From the NCBI GenBank assembly GCA_037440525.1, contig JBBITW010000209.1, forward strand, positions 1 to 5,831: a DNA stretch of 5,831 nt, in the 5' to 3' direction. Source of the stretch: JBBITW01 sp037440525 (GTDB lineage Bacteria; Desulfobacterota; BSN033; UBA1163). Shown one piece after another: positions 1-5,737 of the stretch. Every line of letters starts with the position of its first letter. The stretch's first letter is position 1. The position numbers and the translations under genes were made by a program. The notes beneath the pieces were generated by a model, which saw nothing but the letters and a program-made list of their open reading frames with translations, was not told the origin of the DNA and did not search any database.

Positions 1-102
1 CAAGGGGGAATGATAATTGCTTACAATTGTTTAAGAGGAATCAAGCATTTTCAGGGTTTTAATCATTAGTGCTAAACTTTTAGAGGTATCCGCTCGAAGG
101 CT

Positions 103-160
103 TTTTCACCCCACCTCCCAAGTCTATAAAATTCATTTTAAATACTTTTTCAGAGGTCTC
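103..160. repeat. Dispersed repeat, end copy A
   Basis: This 58-bp stretch matches 2797-2855 in the same orientation, with five substitutions and one single-base indel by eye. Both copies run from TTTTCACCCC through CACCTCCC and AGTCTATAA to TTTTTCAGAGGTCTC. Copy B forms the right end of an inverted-repeat element between btuF and btuC, so this is probably the corresponding end of another family member. No matching left end is visible between position 1 and here, so the copy is either truncated or continues outside the window. I see no coding potential in it, and nothing recognisable in positions 1-102. Confidence 0.7.
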
Positions 161-389
161 TTTAAAAGGTTTCTTAAAAAATCCTGAAGTATTATTTACC
201 ATAACATCTATATTATTTATTAATGGGAGCATAAAATAAATGATACCTTGATAAGGGTTCGGCAAGCCACAAGGGCTTGCCCTACGGGAGATTAACGAAT
301 CTAAGGCGTAGGGCAAGGGCTTGTCCCTTGCCATATTTGGTTTCATTATAAGTTTTTCAGAGACCTTTTTAAGGAGAGCTCTGAAAAAG
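145..389. mobile_element. MITE-like element with about 38-bp imperfect terminal inverted repeats
   Basis: The left end (145-183) and the reverse complement of the right end (351-389) align over about 38 bp with a few substitutions and one indel. Both start CTTTTTCAGAG and share blocks resembling CTCTTTAAAAGG. The interior is AT-rich, has no convincing gene, and carries a separate long hairpin at 261-332. The left end overlaps the dispersed repeat at 103-160, so the region looks like a composite of related ends. Small size, terminal inverted repeats and no transposase fit a non-autonomous mobile element. Target-site duplications were not obvious, so the exact ends are uncertain. Confidence 0.55.
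261..332. repeat. REP-like long inverted repeat (hairpin)
   Basis: The arms 261-286 and 307-332 are inverted repeats of 26 bp with four mismatches, where CC faces GG at two symmetric places. They begin GGCAAG and end CTTGCCCTACG. Inside them a second short stem, AGATT (289-293) with AATCT (298-302), closes an AACG loop. The whole 72 bp would fold as one long hairpin in RNA or single-stranded DNA. It lies inside the 145-389 element and is more GC-rich than its surroundings, which suggests a later insertion. This kind of GGCAAG...CTTGCC palindrome resembles intergenic REP-like repeats; the family assignment is from memory. Confidence 0.65.
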
Positions 390-418
390 GATTTAAGCAA
401 TCAGTTAATCCCTTCATA

Positions 419-441
419 CCTCCCCTTAAAATAAGGGGAGG
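419..441. repeat. Perfect 10-bp palindrome with 3-nt loop
   Basis: CCTCCCCTTA (419-428) and TAAGGGGAGG (432-441) are perfect inverted repeats around AAA. They are followed by GCGAGGTGGGGTT, which resembles the G-rich tract of the dispersed repeats in this window (GGGGAGGTAGGGTT at 2567-2580). It is probably the end of another small intergenic repeat. There is no T-run after the stem on either strand that would make it a good intrinsic terminator. Confidence 0.55.
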
Positions 442-537
442 CGAGGTGGGGTTATTATGATAGCCAGAAGCATATAATTTACTAAAACCTAAATTTGAAC
501 GATTCTCATCCGTCTGGAGCAGATAAGCTTATGTCTG

Positions 538-603
538 AATTGTCATTCCGAGGGGAGCGAGGAATCTATAAGATTGCTTCGGCTTCGCCTGGCAATGACA
601 ATT
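538..603. repeat. Short palindromic intergenic repeat (TGTCATTCCGAG type)
   Basis: The 66-bp unit is bounded by AATTGTCATT (538-547) and its exact reverse complement AATGACAATT (594-603). The interior reads CCGAGGGGAGCGAGGAATCT and then a GC-rich part including GGCTTCGCCTGG. This pattern, TGTCATTCCGAG...GGAATCT...AATGACA, is one I recognise as a common small intergenic repeat in many bacterial genomes. A 70-codon open frame running through it (495-707, plus strand) is not a gene. Confidence 0.7.
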
Positions 604-632
604 TAGAATCGCTCAATTTAGATAATAATTAT

Positions 633-650
633 CCGCTCAAAGCAGAGCGG
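633..650 (-). terminator. Possible weak terminator after btuD
   Basis: CCGCTC (633-638) and GAGCGG (645-650) form a 6-bp stem with a 6-nt loop about 50 bp downstream of the btuD stop. On the minus strand the stem is followed by ATAATTATTATC, which is AT-rich but not a clean U-run. It is the best candidate I can find for the 3' end of the B12 operon, and a weak one. Confidence 0.3.
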
Positions 651-701
651 CCTTTGGTGGAAAAGGCTTTTGTAAAAAATTGCTCAGCTTTGGATAAAAT
701 T

Positions 702-1484
702 TTATGAACTTCTCTGTTTAAAGAGATTGACCCGGGGTTTGAGGGAGATGGGATTCTTATCAACCAATACATCGCATCCATAGACCTTTTCAATATCCTC
801 CTTCGTAATTACCTCCTCTGGAGAACCAATCTTATATACCTTACCTCCCCGAAGTAGGATAAGGCGATCGCAATACTCTGAGGCAATGTTCAAGTCATGG
901 GATGCCATTATTATGGTAAGCCCTCTGTCCTGATTTAGCATTGTTATAATATCCAGAAACTCTATCTGATGGTGGATATCGAGGTTAGCCGTAGGTTCAT
1001 CCAAGAGGATCACCTCTGGTTCTTGAGCGAGTGCTCGTGCAATAAAGACTCTCTTTCTTTCCCCACCAGAGAGTTCATCTATGGGTCTTTCAGAGATATG
1101 AAGTATATTTGTCCACTCCATGGCCTTTCTCGCACATTCAAGGTCCTTCTCATTTTCAAATATCAGATGACCAAGATATGGAGAACGACCCATTAGGACA
1201 ATCTCAATTACACGAAAAGGAAATAGAGGATAGCTCTCCTGGGAAACGACAGCAATTCTTTTTGCAATATCCCTTCGACTCATCCTCCTCAATGGAATGA
1301 GTTCGAGGAAGACATCTCCTCGCTGAGGAGATAGAAAACGATAGAGGATTTTAAGGAGTGTTGTCTTTCCAGAGCCATTTGGGCCAATAATCCCTATGAA
1401 TTCACCTTTCCCAACCTGAAATGATATATCCTCCAGAACCCAATCCACATGATAACGAAAGGATACAGAATCGATCTCAATCAT
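702..1484 (-). CDS. btuD: Cobalamin ABC transporter ATP-binding protein BtuD
   Basis: This 260-residue protein is the cytoplasmic ATPase that would drive BtuC-mediated corrinoid import. All ABC ATPase motifs are present in order: Walker A GPNGSGKT (34-41), Q-loop Gln82, signature LSGGE (138-142), Walker B VILLDEP (158-164), D-loop ANLD (166-169) and switch His196 in ASHDLN. It has the usual length for the FecE/BtuD family of siderophore, haem and B12 ATPases. I chose the ATG at 1484 because it overlaps the btuC stop as ATGA and begins at the normal family N-terminus. An upstream start at 1640 would add 52 residues read from within btuC that do not resemble an ABC protein. Sequence alone cannot separate B12 from siderophore ATPases; the riboswitch and BtuF-like neighbour argue for B12. 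The stop is TAA. Confidence 0.93.
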   Translation of the reverse strand: MIEIDSVSFRYHVDWVLEDISFQVGKGEFIGIIGPNGSGKTTLLKILYRFLSPQRGDVFLELIPLRRMSRRDIAKRIAVVSQESYPLFPFRVIEIVLMGRSPYLGHLIFENEKDLECARKAMEWTNILHISERPIDELSGGERKRVFIARALAQEPEVILLDEPTANLDIHHQIEFLDIITMLNQDRGLTIIMASHDLNIASEYCDRLILLRGGKVYKIGSPEEVITKEDIEKVYGCDVLVDKNPISLKPRVNLFKQRSS

Positions 1485-2512
1485 AATGCCTTTATAATTT
1501 TTCTTCTCCTTAAGAGATAGACAAAGAAAGGGCCACCAAATGCCGCTGTAATTACACCTACGGGCAACTCCACAGGGGCAAGAAGGGTTCTCGCAATTGT
1601 ATCTGAGGCAATTAGAAATGAGGCCCCTATGAGTGCACAAGCAGGCAGTAAGAGACGATGGTCCGGCCCAAATATCATTCTTACTGAATGGGGGACTATC
1701 AAACCTACAAAACCAATGAGACCACAGACAGAGACAGAAGCGGCTGTGATCAAGGAAGCCAGAATGTAAGAAAGAAGTTTCAATCTCTCAACATTTACAC
1801 CCATCTGCACTGCTCCCTCTTCTCCTGTCAGGATTAGATTCAATTCACGGGCCTGGATATAGAGGAAGAAGAAGCCAAACAGAATATATGGGAGGATCAC
1901 ATGGGTGGCCTTCGGAGTTGAGAAACTAAAATCCCCCATTAACCAGAAGATAATGGTATGAAGCTCTTCCTTCTGGGTAATGGAGAGGAAGAACATTATA
2001 ACTGCAGAAAGGAAAGAACTGATAACAACCCCTGCAAGAAGGAGTGTGTTGGGATGAATCTTTCCGTCCTGTTTACCAAAATAGAATACAACTCCAATGG
2101 CACCAAGTGCCCCTATAAAGGATGCGAGGGGAAGACTAAAAGAAAGGGTGCCAAGTCCCAGGAGAATTGCAATTATTGCACCCAAAGCCGCTCCACTTGA
2201 AACCCCAAGAATATATGGATCAGCAAGTGGATTTCTTAAAAGGGCCTGAAATGTAGCGCCTGAGATAGAAAGCCCAGCCCCAACAATAGCTGCCATTATG
2301 ACCCGCGGGAAACGAAGAGAGAGTATAATGGTACTTTCTGTCTCAACCCCTTGCTCACGAATACCAAGGAGATAATGGAAAATGATTTCGATAGAACGAT
2401 ATGGTTTAACCTTAACGCTTCCTATTGTGACTGAAAGGAGGATAATAAAAACTAAAATGGCACTAAGGATAGAAGATATAATGATAACCTTCCTAAGAGT
2501 TACAATCTTCAT
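1481..2512 (-). CDS. btuC: Cobalamin ABC transporter permease BtuC (FecCD family)
   Basis: This 343-residue inner-membrane permease has many hydrophobic segments, consistent with the ten-helix BtuC/FecCD fold. Recognisable motifs are GATFQALLRNPLADPYILG (85-103) followed by VSSGAALGA, the coupling segment GEEGAVQMGVNVERLK (230-245), GLIGFVGLIVPH (264-275) and ELPVGVITAAFGG near the C-terminus. The chosen ATG at 2512 gives the usual family length and starts just before the first membrane helix. An open frame extends to 2584, but those 24 residues are encoded by the end of a dispersed repeat. Upstream of 2512 the transcript has no good Shine-Dalgarno, only ATTCTTTCCAAAAAACCAT, and the repeat ends about 30 bp away. 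The stop overlaps the btuD start (ATGA), suggesting translational coupling. Substrate is inferred from context; siderophore or haem permeases share this family. Confidence 0.92.
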   Translation of the reverse strand: MKIVTLRKVIIISSILSAILVFIILLSVTIGSVKVKPYRSIEIIFHYLLGIREQGVETESTIILSLRFPRVIMAAIVGAGLSISGATFQALLRNPLADPYILGVSSGAALGAIIAILLGLGTLSFSLPLASFIGALGAIGVVFYFGKQDGKIHPNTLLLAGVVISSFLSAVIMFFLSITQKEELHTIIFWLMGDFSFSTPKATHVILPYILFGFFFLYIQARELNLILTGEEGAVQMGVNVERLKLLSYILASLITAASVSVCGLIGFVGLIVPHSVRMIFGPDHRLLLPACALIGASFLIASDTIARTLLAPVELPVGVITAAFGGPFFVYLLRRRKIIKAL

Positions 2513-2542
2513 ATGGTTTTTGGAAAGAATCTCTAAAAAGGT

Positions 2543-2850
2543 CTCTGAAAAAGTCCCATAATGACTGGGGAGGTAGGGTTCCAAACCCTTCGAATGCGAA
2601 CATTAAGAAGTTAAATTGCTAACAAAATAAAAAATAAGAGTGGTGGTTTGAGGGTTAAGGCTAAGAAACCAGTTTTGTTTATAGGTCAGGCAATTGGTCT
2701 TTCTGCCACAGGTGGATTCAACTCTGGTTGAAAAAATTTTCTTCACCTATTCACTTTGCCTAAACCGGCTTCTTAACCTTTGCCTTAACCTGAATATTTT
2801 CACCCCCACCTCCCCAGTCTATAAGACTCTTTTTAAATAATTTTTCAGAG
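2543..2850. mobile_element. Inverted-repeat element between btuF and btuC
   Basis: The gap between btuF and btuC is nearly filled by an element of about 308 bp. Its outer ends are CTCTGAAAAA (2543-2552) and the exact complement TTTTTCAGAG (2841-2850). Inside these ends sit GACTGGGGAGGTAGGGTT (2563-2580) and the near-complementary ACCCCCACCTCCCCAGTC (2802-2819). The left arm also holds a small hairpin, AGGGTT/AACCCT (2575-2589). The left 49 bp match 5783-5831 at 42 of 49 positions, and the right 59 bp match 103-160, so this is a dispersed family. It has no open frame of note. It lies within the presumed operon mRNA, where it could fold into a long structure. Confidence 0.65.
2653..2790. repeat. 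Inner inverted repeat nested in the btuF-btuC element
   Basis: GGTTAAGGC (2653-2661) and GCCTTAACC (2782-2790) are exact inverted repeats. The pairing continues inward through TAAGAAACCAGTTT on the left against AAACCGGCTTCTTA on the right, allowing a 7-nt insertion in the right arm and two mismatches. A further short ATAGGT match follows. The 138-bp unit lies wholly inside the outer 2543-2850 element, so it may be a second element inserted into the first or simply the core of a larger stem. Confidence 0.55.
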
Positions 2851-2879
2851 GTCTCCTCAATTTAGATTTATTTAGAAAT

Positions 2880-3827
2880 CTATTTTTTAAATATTTCTGG
2901 ATGGAGAATCCTTGCAACTTCCTCCAATCCCTCAATAATTCTTGGTGATGGTCGATCCACAAGGTCAGAGTTTATAAGATGAATCCTTCGATTTCTTACT
3001 GCTGAGATCACCTTCCATCGCTCCCATTCTTTAAGAACCCTATCATAATCTCCCTTTGGATTCATGGAGCTTATGATAATAACATCAGGGGATCTCTTTA
3101 AAATCTCTTCTATCCCCCATCGAGGATACATCTCTTTCTCATTTCCTGCAATGTTTTCACCACCTGCAAGATTGATAAGGTTATCTCCAAAGCTCCCTTT
3201 TCCAACTGTGAAGATAGGTGCTTCTCCTATCTGGAAAAAAACCTTTGGCTTATTGAGCCTCCTGGTGAGCCTGACAATCCTTTCTTTCCGGCTCTCCATA
3301 TTCTGGATGATCATTGAGGCCTGCTTCTCCCGATCTACTGCCTGTCCAATATGGATGATACTTTGCAGGATACCATCGAAGTTCTTAGGGAATACTACAT
3401 AGGTTTGAAGCCCCAGTTCCTCTAAACGTTCAACCACATCCTTTGGATTTCCTGCCCCTGTTGCGATTATAAGGTCGGGTCTAAGATTGACGATCCTTTC
3501 AAAATCTACACTAAGATAGGTTCCAACCCGAGGCCTACTCTTGGCCTTCTCAGGATAGTTACAATGAATCGATACACCGACAATCTCTTCATCGAGACCG
3601 AGGGCAAAGAGGATTTCAGTAATATTGGGAGCCAATGATACAATCTTCTTTGGAGGAAAGCTAAAGGTTACCTCCCTTCCCACTTCATCCCTCATTTTTA
3701 AAATAGAGGCATAACAAAAAATTTCAAAAACAAAGACTAATAGCGTGGGAATCAAAAAGAACCATATGCTTCGCAAATTGATTCTGTCTCTTATATATAA
3801 AATGAGATATTGGACTATTCGACTCAT
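2880..3827 (-). CDS. btuF: Periplasmic cobalamin-binding protein BtuF
   Basis: This 315-residue corrinoid-binding protein would capture B12 in the periplasm and hand it to BtuC. After a hydrophobic segment (about 21-41) come typical class III binding-protein features: KIVSLAPNITEILFALGL (61-78), HCNYP (88-92), VGTYLSVDFERIVNLRPDLI (101-120), a long linker helix, GGENIAG (222-228) and RWGIEEILKRSPDVIII (236-252). The ATG at 3827 overlaps the tonB stop as ATGA, which decides the start; the open frame up to 3905 would add 26 residues from within tonB. The N-terminus is odd: about 20 residues precede the hydrophobic stretch, and no proper lipobox is seen (the Cys lies in EIFC). It could be an uncleaved membrane anchor or a long signal peptide. 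Family members also bind haem or siderophores; the riboswitch favours corrinoids. The stop is TAG. Confidence 0.9.
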   Translation of the reverse strand: MSRIVQYLILYIRDRINLRSIWFFLIPTLLVFVFEIFCYASILKMRDEVGREVTFSFPPKKIVSLAPNITEILFALGLDEEIVGVSIHCNYPEKAKSRPRVGTYLSVDFERIVNLRPDLIIATGAGNPKDVVERLEELGLQTYVVFPKNFDGILQSIIHIGQAVDREKQASMIIQNMESRKERIVRLTRRLNKPKVFFQIGEAPIFTVGKGSFGDNLINLAGGENIAGNEKEMYPRWGIEEILKRSPDVIIISSMNPKGDYDRVLKEWERWKVISAVRNRRIHLINSDLVDRPSPRIIEGLEEVARILHPEIFKK

Positions 3828-5127
3828 CTCAATTGAAATTTGATCGGGATGTTCACCCACAAAGATATTGCTTCCCCTCCTTTCATCCCAGGGGTAAATC
3901 TCCACTTTTTAACTGCATCTATTGCAGAGCGGTCAAGCACCTTATAACCTGATGAACGTCTTATCTCAATCTCTCCAACACGACCATCTGAAAGGACTTC
4001 CACCCTCAAAAGCACTTCCCCTTCATATCCCTTCCTTCTTGCCTCTTGAGGGTAAAGGGGAACTGGGTTATATGCATATCTGGGCTGAGTTAAGATAAGG
4101 GTTTTTTCANNNNNNNNNNNNNNNNNNNNNNNNNNNNNNNNNNNNNNNNNNNNNNNNNNNNNNNNNNNNNNNNNNNNNNNNNNNNNNNNNNNNNNNNNNN
4201 NNNNNNNNNAAATTTTATTAAATCCTCCACAGGATTAGATACTTCTTTCGATCTGTTTAGATTAAATATTTTATCATTTTCTGTGCTCTTTGGGGTATCT
4301 GTGACGATATCTTTATTTATATCATTTAAAGGAATCGTCTTTTTTTCATTCTGGGAATTTGAACCCTTCAATAAAGGTGATGGTTCCTTAACGGCTACTT
4401 TCACCTCATTAAGGGGAAGAGGCTCTAATGGTTTATTGGAAATCTTCATCTCTGCCATTTCTTTGGGCTCATTGTTGCTAAAAGCCTCTGTTTTCTCTTT
4501 AGCAATTGGATGGGTTTCGGTCTTTGATTGATTTTCATGAAAAACATTCTCTTTTGTCTCTTTTTTCGGTATAGGTTCTTTTGAAAATTCTGATTGAGAT
4601 GGAAGTGAAATACTCACAGGGGCATTTCTTACCTCTGGCTCTATTGTTAGAGGTAATGGATTTAATTTCTCTTTAAATAGAGGTTTTTCTTCAATCTCAA
4701 CTTTAGTCAATTTTAAATCATTGTTTTTAGCGACCTCTTTTTCTTCCTTAGCAATTGGATGAGTTTCAGCCTCTGGTTGATTTTCATGAAAGACCTTTTC
4801 CTTCATCTCTATCTTCGGTAAAAGGTTTTCCTCCTTAATTATGTCTGATGATTCGTGATTCATTATAGATACACTCTTATCCACCTCTTTCAGTTTAACA
4901 TTTTTTTCAGAATTGACTTCAATAGCAGGAAGAATCACGGAGACCTCGATATTTTTAATTTCATAAATAGGAAATTGGTTCACTTTAAAGTCCGATAGAA
5001 AAAGAGAGCTAAAAAGGAAGAAGATAGAATGGATGGTTATAGAGAGGGGGAAAAAGATCTTCAGTTGCCATCCCTTCATCCCGATTCTGATTTTATTTTC
5101 CATCATAACCTGTTTGTTCCTGTACAT
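3824..5127 (-). CDS. tonB: TonB-family energy transducer (interrupted by assembly gap)
   Basis: This protein would link the proton-motive force (through ExbB/ExbD, absent here) to an outer-membrane receptor, presumably for corrinoids. The N-terminal part (306 codons) has one membrane anchor (about 21-45) containing SITIH, matching the SxxxH motif of TonB anchors. A long Lys/Glu/Asn-rich spacer with an internal duplication follows. After the 100-N gap the open frame continues from 4108 to the TGA at 3824. It encodes a typical TonB C-terminal domain, with YPQEARRKGYEGEVLLRVEV, a DGRV turn, and AIDAVKKWRFTPG. The two halves are in different frames only because the gap length is nominal; I treat them as one gene. 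The start is uncertain: the ATG at 5127 has no Shine-Dalgarno, and ATGs at 5106 or 5103 follow ACAGG. It is the first gene after the riboswitch terminator and overlaps btuF by ATGA. Confidence 0.85.
4110..4209. other. Assembly gap (100 N) inside tonB
   Basis: Exactly 100 unknown bases lie between the tonB spacer and its C-terminal domain, a conventional scaffold placeholder. If both flanks belong to one intact gene, the true gap length must leave remainder 2 when divided by 3, because the upstream and downstream frames differ by one base. The apparent stop at 4090-4092, reached by reading straight through the Ns, is an artefact. Confidence 0.95.
4471..4818 (-). repeat. Internal direct repeat in the tonB spacer (249-bp period)
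   Basis: Two copies of about 33 codons sit at 4818-4720 and 4569-4471, exactly 249 bp (83 codons) apart. The encoded peptides share PK-x-E-x-KE followed by VFHENQ and ETHPIAKE, then a more diverged stretch ending in NN. Similarity continues more weakly to a PLPL motif in both (residues 157-160 and 236-239). The identity at DNA level (GCAATTGGATG and TTGATTTTCATGAAA in both on the plus strand) indicates a duplication within the gene. Repetitive spacer DNA may also explain why the assembly broke nearby. Confidence 0.8.
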
Positions 5128-5146
5128 GATTTGAAAATAGAGAAAT

Positions 5147-5181
5147 AAAAAAACCCGATCTTCAGAAGAAAGACCGGGTTT
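5147..5181 (-). terminator. Intrinsic terminator of the cobalamin riboswitch
   Basis: On the minus strand a 12-bp stem (5181-5170 with 5162-5151, one G-U pair) closes a 7-nt loop and runs into seven consecutive T residues. It lies about 50 nt after the riboswitch aptamer and 20 nt before the earliest tonB start, the arrangement expected for transcriptional attenuation. An alternative pairing is visible: GGTCTTC (5217-5211) can pair with GAAGATC (5163-5157), which contains part of the 3' stem, and so could act as antiterminator. Confidence 0.88.
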
Positions 5182-5227
5182 TTGGCGTTAAGCCTTCACA
5201 GCCTCCCACCGAAGACCTATCGTGAAG

Positions 5228-5415
5228 CATATTCAGGCAGGTTTTCTGACTTACGGATCTCCCTACAATGGCCTTGGTTAAGGCCTCCTTACCCCTTCCC
5301 ATCTCGATTCACATACGAGACAGTGGATCCGGCAAGTTTCGTCCCCGATCACAGCGGCGTGGCCGTCCCTGATTCTCACAGGGTTCCCTTTTCGGCAGAT
5401 TGCCACCTGAATATG
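5228..5415 (-). promoter_or_regulatory. Cobalamin (B12) riboswitch aptamer
   Basis: Read on the minus strand, this is a clear cobalamin riboswitch. The P1 helix is a perfect 10-bp pairing of CATATTCAGG (5415-5406) with CCTGAATATG (5237-5228). The core follows in the expected order: AGGTGGC, GAAAAGGGAACCCTGTGAGA, AATCAGGGACGGCCACGCCG, CTGTGATCGGGGACGAA, CCACTG, then GATGGGAAGG, and finally the B12 box AAGTCAGAAAACCTGCCTG (5252-5234). With the terminator at 5147-5181 it should switch transcription off when adenosyl- or methylcobalamin binds. A 6-bp stem, CTTCAC/GTGAAG (5227-5222 with 5199-5194), lies between aptamer and terminator and may be part of the switching region or the P13 kissing hairpin. 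It controls the tonB-btuFCD operon and is the main evidence that the transporter carries corrinoids. Confidence 0.95.
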
Positions 5416-5419
5416 AATC

Positions 5420-5449
5420 TTTATATCACAAAAATTAGGTATTAGTCAA
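5420..5449 (-). promoter_or_regulatory. Sigma70-type promoter for the B12 operon
   Basis: On the minus strand TTGACT (5449-5444) and TATAAA (5425-5420) are separated by 18 bp, close to the sigma70 consensus. Transcription would start near 5413-5416, at the first base of the riboswitch P1 helix, which supports the assignment. It lies in the 53-bp gap after the Hsp20-like gene. Confidence 0.72.
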
Positions 5450-5468
5450 ATTAAGGGACTCTTTTGTT

Positions 5469-5705
5469 TTACTCTACAGGGATCTCTTCTCCCTCTATCT
5501 TTCTTGGCCATTCAATCTCCAGGATACCATCCTTAAGAAGCCTAACCTTTACATCTGTCTTTTTAAGTTCAGGGTCAAGACGGAGTCTCAAAATGTGGGA
5601 TTCTTTTGTCCTTGAGTAGTTGGCCCTGAAGGGCCTGAGAGAGGCACCCATCCTGAATGGGCCAAAGCGGAAGTCGAAGAAATCCTCCCAGGATTGATCA
5701 AACAT
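5469..5705 (-). CDS. Short Hsp20/alpha-crystallin-like protein
   Basis: This 78-residue protein looks like a miniature small heat-shock protein. The N-terminal part (1-27) is rich in Phe and Arg (WEDFFDFRFGPFR), as in Hsp20 N-terminal arms. Then come ILRLRLDPELKKTDVKVRLL (38-57) and DGILEIEWPRK (59-69), which resemble the early strands of the alpha-crystallin domain. It ends in EEIPVE, similar to the C-terminal I-x-I/V anchor. Typical Hsp20 proteins have about 140 residues, so the middle of the domain, including the usual dimerisation loop, is missing. The start is well supported by AGGAGGT (5718-5712) six bases before the ATG. The protein ends at TAA without a visible frameshift remnant: only 53 bp separate it from the B12 promoter region. 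Chaperone function is inferred, and it may not be functionally linked to the B12 operon. Confidence 0.65.
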   Translation of the reverse strand: MFDQSWEDFFDFRFGPFRMGASLRPFRANYSRTKESHILRLRLDPELKKTDVKVRLLKDGILEIEWPRKIEGEEIPVE

Positions 5706-5737
5706 CTTTAGACCTCCTCTTTCAACTCCTTAATAAT

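Noticed and set aside
80..400. 106-codon open frame on the minus strand
   Set aside because: It runs through the dispersed repeat, the terminal inverted repeats and the REP-like hairpin; the product resembles no protein and the frame is explained by repeat sequence.
1..700. CRISPR array in the repeat-rich end
   Set aside because: The repeats are inverted, few and unevenly spaced, with no regular direct repeat and spacer pattern.
495..707. 70-codon open frame on the plus strand
   Set aside because: Most of it reads through the palindromic repeat at 538-603, with no ribosome binding site or recognisable product.
969..1300. Two overlapping plus-strand open frames
   Set aside because: Both are antisense to btuD, which has complete ABC motifs.
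1485..1640. 52-residue N-terminal extension of BtuD
   Set aside because: It is encoded in another frame of btuC, is rich in Cys and Trp unlike ABC ATPases, and the ATGA overlap at 1481-1484 gives the normal start.
1958..2200. 80-codon plus-strand open frame
   Set aside because: It is antisense to btuC, with no independent support.
2513..2584. 24-residue N-terminal extension of BtuC
   Set aside because: The extra residues come largely from the end of the dispersed repeat; the start at 2512 matches family length.
3064..3402. 112-codon plus-strand open frame
   Set aside because: It is antisense to the well-supported btuF gene and shows no family features.
3828..3905. 26-residue N-terminal extension of BtuF
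   Set aside because: It overlaps the conserved TonB C-terminal coding region in another frame; the ATGA start at 3827 is preferred.
4283..4531. 82-codon plus-strand open frame
   Set aside because: It is antisense to the tonB spacer; its hydrophobic look reflects the complement of Lys/Glu codons.
5182..5445. 87-codon plus-strand open frame
   Set aside because: It lies entirely on the complement of the riboswitch, whose structure explains the sequence.
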